Assembly: GCA_940671915.1 (NCBI GenBank)
Contig: CALNVZ010002974.1
Coordinates: 36,588,989-36,652,988 of the forward strand
Reading direction: 5' to 3'
Source: Paracentrotus lividus
Lineage: Eukaryota; Echinodermata; Echinoidea; Camarodonta; Echinidae
Length of the DNA stretch: 64,000 nucleotides
The notes beneath the pieces are model-generated. The model was not told where the DNA came from. It made no database searches and saw only the letters and a program-made list of their open reading frames with translations. The position numbers and the translations under genes are program-made. Shown here in pieces: positions 1 to 12,400 of the stretch. The number at the start of each line of letters is the position of its first letter. Within the stretch, counting starts at the first letter, position 1.

Positions 1-451
1 CTGGAAGGCACTCTTGTCTTTGTTGAAAACCTTACTCTGCACCATGACGGTAGACTCAACTTGAGGAGGGGTGGCCGCACTGCAGTGTCAGCAGAGACGG
101 GGCACTATGAGTTTGATACTGTCCATGTGCAAGACGACGGATACTTGCAGATGACCTCAGACCCTATGTCTGACCCTGGGATGACATTTCGTGTCAGAGC
201 TCTGCAGGTGGATGGTGGTGGTATAGTAGAAGGAACACATCTCTACATTCATGCAGAGAACATCACAATTGATGCTGGGGGTGTATTGACTACCAATGGG
301 CAGGGGTACAGCGTGGAGCATGGTGACCCTCTGTATCAGAACGGCACCTACAGGAAGGGACTCCACGGTATCATCAACTATGGTCAAGGATTTGTGCAAG
401 GTAGTTGGGCATCAGGTGCTGGCCATGGAGGAAGTGGTGGACATGGCTACG
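1..451 (+). CDS. Exon 1 (partial): end of a module and start of the module 1 glycine core
   Basis: Open from base 1 in frame 1, so coding continues upstream of the window. It encodes ENLTLHHDG, TVHVQDDG, VDGGGIVEGTHLYIHAENIT and then GHGGSGGHGYG, which opens module 1. The donor G/GTGGGT follows base 451 (phase 1). Without splicing the frame would stop at 498. Confidence 0.85.
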
Positions 452-3400
452 GTGGGTTGCATTTCTATAAAAAGTTTGAATTTTATAGTGAACTGTGATA
501 TAAATTGAATATATTGTTTATAAATTGGCTTTACTCTTACACAAGGGGATATGCTGAAATTGATACCCATGCTACAATCAAATTTGAAAGATATTCCCAA
601 AGAACGGGAACATAGGTTACCTGAAATGCCAAAGTGTAAAGCAAGATATGACATAGTTTGTTTATATACAAGATGCATATTATATATTAGATACTCTTTC
701 TTCTTTCCCTTCATATTGCAGGTGTGAGACAGACAGGGAAGCCTTACAGTGATTTATACGAACCTGAGGAATTTGGCAGTGCAGGAGGTGGGAGCTATGG
801 TGGAGCAGGAGGGGGTCGAATCTGGTTCAATGTGACAAATACCATACACATCGATGGCATTGTCTCCTCCAATGGTGCTTCTGCTGGTACTAATGGTGGT
901 GGTGGAAGTGGAGGTAGTATATGGATGCACTGTAATCTTATCAAGGGTTACGGCTCGATTGAAACCAACGGTGGTCCTGGAAGTGGTCCGTCTGGTGGTG
1001 GTGCTGGGGGACGTATTGCATTGTACTTTTGGCAGAATCGTACATCAACAGGCTTCAAGTATGATTCACATGGTGGCATAGGAGGCAATGGTAATGCTGA
1101 AGGTGGAGGAGCAGGTACAGTCTTCTTGTACCACATGGAGTATGACCATAGGTCTCTTTATGTGGACAATGCTGGTATTGAACCTCAAGTAAAGCTTATT
1201 GACTGGCAGAATTTAGAGGAGGATGGATGCAGGGCATGGCTCTTGCCATTATCAGGTTTGCATGACTTTGCTGGTTCTAACAATGAGTTTCGTTTTGAAG
1301 AGCTCCAGATCTATGGTAATGCACATGTGGCCATTCTGACACCTAATGAAACAAGAGATGCAACGGGACTGTCCATGGGTTTCAGTGGTCAACCCTTTGA
1401 AGTACCTGGTGCCTTGACGCCAGTGGTATCCTCAGCTCCTGTGATGCATTTCCTGTACATGATAGGGGATCGCACAGGGTCTTTCCACATTGACAACATG
1501 CAGGAAATGGATTTAGACCGGGAGGATATTGATCTCCCTTTCAATGTGTATGTCTACGAGGGAGGGCACTTGGGTCTTGCAACAAGGACTGTTGTTCATG
1601 GTGTTGAAATATACAACTCTGGTGCCATTTCTCACATCTCAAATCTTACACTTCATCATGGTGGCTTCTTGTGGCTTATGCATGGGGGACATACTACAGG
1701 AGAACCAGAAAGCCATTATCAATTTGAGACTGTCCGGGTACAGGATAGTGCAGAGATCAATGCTGTCACAAACCCCATCTCGGAACAAGGAATAACTTTC
1801 TTGACGGATGCCTTCTTCATCGAGGGTGGTGGTAGGATGCAGGGTACTAGGCTCACTATTCAAGCAATCAACATCACTGTGGATGATGCTGGTCTGCTCT
1901 CTGCAGATGGTACTGGCTACCAATACCACCACTCTGACAGCACTCATGGTGGGGATTCCTTACATGGAGCAGTCAACCCTGGAAAACCATCAGATAGCTC
2001 AAGGTCAGGTGCTAGCCATGGTGGTACTGGAGGTAGAGGATCTTCAAGTGGGCAGACCGGATTACCTTATGGTGACCTTTATGAACCTTATGTCTTTGGG
2101 AGTTCAGGAGGAAGATCGGATAGTGGGTCAGGAGGAGGTATCATCTGGATGAATGTTACAGGTAAATCCTCTCCTCAATTAAATGTAACAACTCCTAAAG
2201 TTGCATGAAGTTTGTTAACCAGTCTTTTATGGGTATGAGAGTTTGAAATGTACTTTGACTTTACTGTTATATTTTGGAAAAGTTTATTCCACCTTTTATG
2301 TTCATTAAGTGATATACATGTACATGTATATTAATTTCCCTTTTACTATATACATTATGACCCAGTTATCAATTTATTGTTTGGGAATACAATGATCTTT
2401 AGAATGGATTTTTAAAAATAGCATAGCTGTCCATAAACTTAATATGATATATCATTTTGTGTTTTGGAACTTAGGAATAACTATCGGTCTGTCATTTTAC
2501 AGATACAATTCATGTTGATGGTGAAGTTACAGCCAGAGGCAATAGTGGTGTTGGTGGTGGAAGCGGTGGTAGTATTTGGCTCTACTGTGATACTATCAAG
2601 GGCTATGGACGATTTGCTGTAGATGGTGGTGATGGCACAGGAGGTGGAGGAGGAGGTGGGGGACGATTTGCAATGTACTTCAACCAGAATCTCACTGCAA
2701 CTGGCTTCAGCTACCATGCTAGGGGCGGAAAATCTAGCAATGCTGAGAATGGTGGAGCTGGTACTGCATTTATATATGATCTTCAAATCATGCATCGCAC
2801 GCTCATCCTCGATAATGGTGGTCTGCAGCCCCGGACAATCCACCACACGCTTTGGAACTATGCAGAGGTAGCGAGAGATGGCTGCAGAACTTGGATCTTA
2901 CCGCAGTCTGGACGGCATTTTCTTGCAAATGGTACATACTCGTATCACTTTGAGGAGCTGCAGATGTATGGTGCTGCCCATGCAGCCATTCTGACTGACC
3001 CAGTGGATTCTTATGCATCCATCTTCTTCCTCTATATGATCGGTGATCGCAGTGGGACATTCCATATTGGCTTTAACCAGACCCTGGATCTTGAGAGACC
3101 TGAGATAGATCTACCTTTCAGTGCCAGGGTTTACCATGGAGGTTATCTTGGACTGGCCCCAGACACAATCATTCATGGTGTTAGCATATGGATGCATGGT
3201 GAACTGGATCATGTGGAGTTTCTGCTGATCCGTCGGTATGGACACTTCTCAATGGAGCATGGAGGACACACTGAGGGTCACAACAGCAGCTTCTATGGCT
3301 TTACCTCGGTGACAATTCAAGACTTTTCTCTCATGTCTGGCATAACATCCACTACCCTTGATCCTGGTATTACTCTCAATGTGGTCACATTAGATATTGA

Positions 3401-6400
3401 AGGGGGTGGAACAGCTACATTTTCCCATGCTTTCATTCAAGCTGAAAACCTGACTATTGACGATGGAGGTCACCTTAAGAGTGATGGGCTAGGTTACAAT
3501 ACAACAGATTCTATCAACTTATCCAAAGGTGTGAATCTTGGGAGAGGTTCAACACACTCTTCGGGTAGCTCCGGAGGTGGTCACGGTGGAACTAGTGGAT
3601 GTGGTCAGTGGACAGGTCTCACAGGCCAACCCTACGGCAATCTCTATGAGCCCTTTGATTTTGGAAGCGTAGGAGGAGGAGCCAATGGGGGATATGGTGG
3701 AGGTTTTCTCCTGCTCAACATATCAGACACCGTTAAAATTGATGGAATCATGAGCTCAGATGGTGCCAGCGGGACATCCACATCTGGTGGTGGTAGTGGA
3801 GGTAGCATCCTTATGAACTGCAACCTTATCAAGGGAAGAGGGTTTATAACTGCTAATGGTGGAAATGGTGCCGGTAGTGGGGGTGGTGGTGCTGGTGGTA
3901 GGATTGCGGTGTACCTCATGAGGAATGAGACATTCAGAGGAAAGTTCTTCTCTCATGGTGGTGACGGCTACGAACCAGGAGGACCAGGCACAGTCTTTCT
4001 CTATCACTTGGTCTATGAACATCGCACTTTGCTTGTGGACAATGCCTTTCATGAAAGCACATTCGTTACTCCAATAGAGTCCTACCTGGATATATGTACA
4101 GACAGCTTTAAAGCCTGGGTCCTCCCACAATCCGGAGAACACCACTTTGCAGGTGGAAACCACGACTACCATTTTGATGAGCTCCAGATCTACGGTAATG
4201 CGCATTTTGCCATTCTGACAGAGCCTCGCAATCGCAGCGCCTCACTCCACTTTCTGCATATGATTGGAGATCGATCAGGAGTGATTCATGTTGGTGCCAA
4301 CCAAGTGATGGACCTAGAGCGTGACTTCATTGACACTCCCTTCAGCTCCTTTGTTTACAAAGGTGGTTACCTTGGACTTGGCTATGTTACAATCCTCAGC
4401 TATGTCTTCATTCATGATGCTGGTACTGTTGATCATATTCACAATCTGACCCTCTACAATGGGGCTGCAGTTTATGCTCAGCTATCAGGTTCTACAAACA
4501 GACTTCCAGAAAGAGAATTCCGCTTCAATGGTACTGTTCGCATCAAGGCTAGGTCTATTTTCAACTTCTCAGCTCCATTTGCTCATTCAGATTCCTATCA
4601 CTTAAAGGTAATCATTGATTTTAATTTATGCTTTAAGAGAACTAAAAACAAAGTAAGTAAATTAAATGACATTGAATCTGGTTTTTGCATTGTGCCAATC
4701 AGAATCTTATGATTCCTCATGCGAAAAAAATTTGAAAAATAACATAAAATTAAAACCAAGACGAAACTAAAGCTTGAAGAATCAAAATCATTAAAATAAA
4801 CACAAGATACATATAACGTGTATGTTCACATTAGAAATAATTATGCTCATTATTAACTGATGACTGCAAAGTCATGTTCTACCATTTATTGCTATCTATT
4901 TATTTAGACTGGAGATCTGATTGTAGAAGGAGGTGGTAGAGTCTATGGTAAGAACCTTATTCTGGAGAGTGTGAACATGACTGTGGATGATGGTGGTTAT
5001 GTAGATGTCAGTGATGGAGGTCATCTAGCACAGCGAGGACAGGGTGAGAAAATTTTGTTATTTGCAAAATGTTCTTAGATATTGACCTAAGAAAACCTTT
5101 TTTAAAACCAACATGACAGATGACACCTTTACTTTTACTTGGGAGGTCTTAAATTCGGCAAAGCACTTCAGGACAATTTGGACAATTATGGACATGTTAT
5201 AATTTGAATTGATCCTATTTTGATAAGGATAATAAAATGACAATTTTGAACCACATAATTAGTTGAAACTTCTTGATATGCTTAACATAAATATATATTT
5301 AAAAAAAGCTTGCCAAGATGACAAAAAAGAGCTTACAATACAATTTAATGTCGTTGAGACTTCTTTTGAAAGAGTCTACTGATGTACTCAGCTGCAAATC
5401 TACTGGCTAATAGAATGTGCCATACTTAAAATTTGGTTTTCTTGCATATAAAATGCAACTTGGCCTTCAACCTTCTTGTAAACATGTATAAGTTAGGTTC
5501 ATAATACCTTTTACTTGTTCATATCAGTAAGCAATGTAATTTTAAAACTATTACATACTTGCGCCAATATTGCACTGTATAATATGGCACCCTAACAGGT
5601 TCTGGTATAATTCATCATCTTGGCGCCAGTGGAGCATCCCATGGTGGTCTCGGTGGTAGAGGAGAGTGTCAGGGGTTCATTACTTGCACCCTACCTAAGA
5701 ATCTTCCATATGGGAACCTGTACAACCCTCGGGAGTTCGGTAGCGGAGGTGGTGGTTCTGCAGGTGGTATTGGTAAGTATGATGTCTCCATTTCTATTAA
5801 TCACTTATTCTAAGAATGTTCTTATTAAGAACAAGGGGTAGGTGGTATAGCCAATTTAGGGGAAAAGGCTTTAAAATGTATAACCGCTGTTATAGTAAAA
5901 GAAACATTACCACTATCACAATCTTCTATGAAGGTCAAATGTTTTAAAGCTATTTGTCATGGAAAAGATTTATAACCAATATTCCACAATATATTTGTCT
6001 AGATTGGTACCATCCTTTATTTTTACATGTATATTTTTTGTAATATTTGCTTTGTAGAAGATTTGATATGAAATAGGTGTTGAATAGGTGTTGAATATTG
6101 CTCTTGATCTTGGTTGGAGTGTTAGGATATATGATATTATTACACGTTTAAGTCTCTTTTTCGATACATTAAAACCATGTATTAATACTCCTCCAGATGT
6201 TTGTTTGTCGGCGTTCAATATTGTTAGCATAATGTATGTCCTATGTATTCTACATTACCCGTATCAATGGAGAAAAGGAGTGCATTATTGTTACAATATT
6301 GCACTCCGCGATGCCAGTAAAATGCTGCGCGCAACAGCTTTAACAATGGATACGCGGAGCAGCAATTTACGTCATAATAGATTGATCATTTGGATTTTTC

Positions 6401-9400
6401 TCCTTCAGGCAGATTTGATACAGGAGAGTAAACCTCTTTTTTGTTTAAACTGATAGCGTTGCTGTTGCCATGGAAAATGGTTTGTATGTATAATAATAAT
6501 AATATTGGATTTCTTTCGTGCAATATGAGATATATGCCATTCATCAGTATGAATATTGCACTCGTCTTCGACTCTTGCAATATTCATACTGATGAATGGA
6601 ATATATCTCATATTGCACTCAAGTGCATCCAATATTATATAATTATGGTATGTTATATAATTCAAGTAAATTATTACAGACATGAACTCTCTCAAATGTG
6701 TATCATATGTTTATTCATTGACCTTGGTCCTGTCTCAGAGATGTTTTTACTATCCAATGCAATCATATAACTAATGTTCGATTAATACTATTAGGTGGAG
6801 GAATTCTTTGGATTCAAGTAGCGGACGTTCTGCAGGTTGATGGTACCATAATGGCTGACAGTCATGACCTGGAAATGACGTCCTCTGGATCCGATAGCTC
6901 AGGGGGGAGTGGAGGTAGCATTCTGATAGAGACTGGGGCTTTTGTAGGTGAGAAGAATTGATCTTTATGAATCCTATAACAAGATATCATGCTCTTGCAG
7001 TATGTTTTAATGATTTGAAAGAAATTTTCATGTACTAGTACATGTATTTATACAAAGTCGTTAATAAAATAAACTCTTACATTTCTTTTGTTTCCTGCAA
7101 AATCTTCTTATTGTCTCTCCTGTGTATCATGAAACATGAATTTGTATATTTTTATTCCTAATCAGAAATTATGGATATCAGTGTTTTGTAATCATTCTGT
7201 TGATAAAATTGGTTCAATACCATTGCTGCCACCAAGGTAACACAATCAACTAAAAAAAATAAATAAATAAAACAATATTAGATTGAAAAAATGTGAAACT
7301 ATGAATATTGATAAAAAGTAAAATCCATGTATTTCACAGTATTAATGAAATATTTTCAAATCCCACTGCTGCCACCAATTTAACATGTTTATTATTACTT
7401 CAGCTGTGAAAAAAACAGGATTTTTTTTTTTAATGTGAAAAAATATAAAACTCCAATTAAAAAAAAAATATGTTACTGAATATTGAGGAATTGTTTTAGA
7501 TCCCACCGCTGCCATCAATATAAACTTCAGAATAAACCTTACAGCCATTAACAGAATGGCCCGAATTCACAAACGTGGTTTAGTTAGTCCATGGTCTAAA
7601 TCAGGTGGTTTGTGAATACCAAAATTTCGACCATGGTCTAAATCCGTGGTTTAAACAATTGATTTAGGCCATGGACTAACTAAACCACGTTTGTGAATTC
7701 AGGCCAATGAGTCTTAATATGCCCTTTATGTAGATTTAGAAATTTTGGACATAGATAAATACAATATAATACAATACAAATTAAATTTAACAAGATTTTT
7801 TTTCTTAAGGCTATTATAATTATGATGTTACCAAAGTTTTTGTTTCATGCATTCTCATAAGGTGGTCATACTGGTTCAGTACAAGCAGTCGGCAGTGCTG
7901 CAAAGTACACCAATGGTGGAAGTGGTGCCGGAGGGCGCGTCGCTGTGTATCACCTTACAAATGTTACCCATGGAGAATACCGTGGCTTATTGAAGACTGA
8001 AGGTGGTCCAGTGGGATTGGGTGGTGCTGAGGCTGGTGCAGCTGGAACAGCATACCTCAAGCATCTTGATACTGGGTTTTCTGTGCTTAGGGTGGACAAC
8101 GCTGGAAGGAACCCAGTTACCAAGGAGATAGAGAATGTTGGGACACGCCTGGATATGACGAGCGGAGTCAAATCAAAGGTTGCAACATATACTGGTGCCT
8201 CTGGAACCAGAGTTGTTTCAACTGGGGCTACCTATGATCCGTGAGTACATGTGATTTCAGATTTTGAATAATGAAGAAAAAATTTAAACTTCTAAATACA
8301 TGTAGTGTGAATTTCAAAATGATTTTTCATGTGTTATTATTTTCTAAGTGCACAAGTATAAGCTTTGTATAGTGCAACTAAATGTTTCTTATGGTGGTAG
8401 GACTTATATGCAAGAAGTTGTTCACATTTAAACAATTATACTCCATAATGCTTCTCAAATCAATGTTAAATAACTTATTTTCTTGTTTTGGTGTGTGTAA
8501 ATTTTTAAGACATTGATTATTTTGTAATCTCAAAGTTTTCCAATTTGATGATGAATTTCTGTTTTGTTTTTCCTTTTACAATAGATATGGTTCTGATAAC
8601 TACAATTATCTAGCATACCTTTTTGACCAAACATATGACGGAGGTGTGAGGTCATACTACCGTAGCAGCAGTCGTAGTGTCGTATTGACCTTTGACCTTG
8701 GGCAGATCTACTTCCTGAATATTCTTAGAGTTCATGTCCATTGCTACTATCAAACAGAGTTCCGAGTAAGTATGTGTCATGTATATTCCATGCTTTATGC
8801 AAGGTCAAAGTTAATATTGCAATAAGTCTTTTTGTAAGACTTGGGTTTAGGGTTAAAGTTAGGTAACCCTGAAGTTACCTAACCTAAAGTTCTGTGATAA
8901 AGTTAGTCTTTTGATAACATTCATGATTTCAAAACAAATTTTCAAAGGAATTTCAGGCAGTGACGCAAAGAATACATATAGCTATTAAAAGTATATTTAC
9001 TGCTGACTTACTCTTTGTATTCTGCATCAAATAACTCGGTTTAGTTTGATAAGATATTTTCAAGAAATACTTGATTCTCAGTATTGTACAGGATCATGCA
9101 AGTAATGAAATCCAGGGTCATATTATATTGTTCAAATAGTGTAGCAGTGGATGAAAAAAGCTTTATAACTTTAAATTTATGCAATCAAATTTAATAGACA
9201 AAATTCTCTGTTGAGGGCCAGGTGAACATTCATTCAAAATGCCAAATATGCATAACTATATGCCAAACAATTTTAAGCAACTATTTAAAAAAAATTTTAT
9301 TCATATTTTTTGTTTAAGATTGTTGTCTTATACAACCCTACTTTGTATGTTATCTTTAATATTGAGGCTACTTTGTTATTTTATTGCAAATCACAATGAG

Positions 9401-12400
9401 AATTTTTCGAAGTGAAAATAGTAAATTAAAAATGGTAAAAAAAAGTACCTAGTGTTTTATGATTATCATATTTTTTGACCTCTATGAATACATGTCTGTG
9501 CAATTCAGTGATGATATTTTAATGTTGGCATATCTTAAAAGGTGGAGTCTTCATTAAATGGTGACACTTTGCCCATCACAACTGACTATGTCCAGCCTCC
9601 AAACCCATGTCATGGCTCTGGTCCGTACCTGGAATTGTCTGTAAAGCGCAGAGCAGACACTATCAAGTTTTATTTGATATCCACAAGACCAACAACAAGT
9701 TCTCACACTGATGATGCAGCATTGTCAGAAATTGAAATATTTGTGGATGAATCTCACATATATTCAAGGTTTGTGTTTAAAATTCCTTCAACAAGTTTTT
9801 CTCTCTATAATTTCTGTAATGTTTAAGTATTTATACTCATCTATCTGGAAAAAAACCACATGCCTATTGTGTTTATCACATTGATCTCTTTGTAAGCTTT
9901 TGCCAACTAACAGACATTTGACTTTTGTATTGAGTACATGTACGTTGCTTTTCTGACACTGACTCTTTTCCCCACAATCCATAGTTAATAATAAGAGAGC
10001 ACTTTTATTGGACTTTAATTTGTAATATCTGATTTATGTTGTTTATCGTTCAAATTATTAACATGATACTGATTGATAATCAAATAATTGAAGTGTGAAT
10101 CAACCGCATTATGTTCTTGTTATTTAATCTACCACTAAGTACACTCTTCTGTAATATGGTCAGCCCTAATACATTTATTTGACTTTGTGAAGGTATGAGC
10201 ACAGGGAACTAGACAGTGCTAGAACCTGGCTGGAACCAGTTGATACCAGTTCCCACCAGTTTGATGAGGTTCATGTGCTTGGTGGAGCACACCTAGCCAT
10301 TATGCCGATGGATTACAATCTCACTCAACCGATGTCTGTTGATATTAGTCAGCTTTATGGAGACACAACAGGTAACTATTCTGACCTCTTTGTAGCGACT
10401 TATGAAGTGTGTATAGAATAGGTTTGATCTAGTTTAAAGCTTTTTTTTGTCTCCATTAAAAAAAAATATGTCAAAAGGGAGAAATGTAGTCAGACATATT
10501 GTTTTTTAAACAACATGTTTGTTTTTATTCAGATATTTAAAGCTAAGCTTTAGTTCTTACAGCCAAAATAATTTGAGATAAATCTGTAAGATATGTCTTC
10601 ACGTTGTTCCATTAACATATATATATGCCTACACAAGATTATATTCACGTTTCGATAATGATTTCAGAAGAAATGTTGAAAAAATATCGAAACAGTCCGT
10701 CAAATTGAGACTTGGAGTAGACCGCTATATCGCCACAAGTCACGGCACAACATACACACACTGATCCGGTGCGAATCGCGTGCACATGATATACCCGAAG
10801 ACTTTCCACGTGGCCGTGTTAATCACGCACGGGCCGTCCAAGTACAGAAATTATGCTTATTTTGCTCTTTTCTCAGCAAATTCGCAATTTTCTGTAAATT
10901 CCTTTGGTGTGTAGTATTTATTTCCTAAGCTTGAGATTCTGGTATGAACAAGAATGTTTTAATTTATTTCATCATGACTACTACTCTAGATTATCTTTAA
11001 TGTTGATACAAATGCACTTTTTAAAATAATGTTTTGTTTTCTATTCATTCATGTCCATCAATTTGGATTTTGCATACACTGTCAAATGCTGTTGTTATCA
11101 GGGATCATATCCACCCCTACATAACTACTAACTCCTTAAAATATGTGTTTTATGAACTATCAATGAGAAATTTTGATATTTGATTAAATTGTTATTTTAC
11201 TATTCCAGGCCATATCCATCTTGGCTACGAGCAGTCCATGTCCATCAACATCACCCATCCTGATATCTCCTTTAACACACGGGTCTATGAGGAAGGGAGA
11301 CTGGTGATGCCTTCTCGAGCATTCTTCAAAGGCGTTAAACTTGTTTCCTCAGGCAATGTGAGTTCACCAGTCTTATCATTTTGCTTCAAAATTTTAAATG
11401 GTTAAGTTTGTGTTCATTTAATCAGTCAACACTTTTCAATAGGAGACAAAGGTGGAACATTATAGTGTATTTGTGCTCATTGAAATGCTGAATTTCTATT
11501 ACATATTTTAATAACTCCTTTTTAAATTGCACAGAAGGATTGTTCATCTCTTCCACTAGTTGTTAGGCCTACTACTGCAAGAATGTATGTTCTTTATTAA
11601 AACAATTTAAATACTTTCTGTATCTTTCATATTTCCTTCATTCGTTTGTAGGTTGCATGTATTGGATCCCTGTTTGTCATTGATGGTTAGTTCTATTCAC
11701 TTGGATGGCAGAAGCAGCTTTGGTGATGAAAGTAATCCTGGCCAACATCATCCATATTGTTGTTTTTTCCTATTATTCCTCCCCCTTCTCTCTTTATTCT
11801 CAGTTTTTTTTTCAGTGTGCAGACATTGACAAACTGTTTGTCTGATCTGCTTGATTGGATCCTAATAGCAATATTGGTGATCCATCAGATCAAAATGAGA
11901 CTCAAGTCGCATAGGAAAGATATGAGGAAATCAGCTAAATAGTCAATTTGATAAAAACATTTTCCCTCTATTGTTTTCACTCAATTTCTTTTTACAGAGC
12001 ACACAAGAATCATTGAAGATTCAAAAAAAAAAAAAAAAAATTTCCCCCAAAGTTGACATTTGTTATTATTTTTCCAATTTCAGCGACTCAAAGTGACAGT
12101 TGGTCCGTGTCTTGTGTCTCATTTTGTCTTGATATGATGAATCACGTTGGTTACAGATGAGGAATCTATCTCATCTATTCATCCTGTGTCTCATTATCAA
12201 TCTTTCCTTTTCTCTCTATTTTTGAATTTTTCCCCCAGGTTGCAGGCATTGACGACCTGTTTGTCTTTGACGGTGGTTCTGTTCACTTGGATGCCAACAG
12301 CAGCATTGGTCATGATAGCAGTCCTGGAGAACATAAGCTGTCAAGTCTTCATGTGCAGGATGGGGGTCTGTTCTGGTTGGAGAGTGTAGATGTGTGTGAT

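Noticed and set aside
1-5043. Collagen-, silk- or PE-PGRS-like interpretation of the glycine-rich stretches
   Set aside because: There is no Gly-X-Y triplet register. Glycine patches are short and sit at fixed places within a long, complex module.
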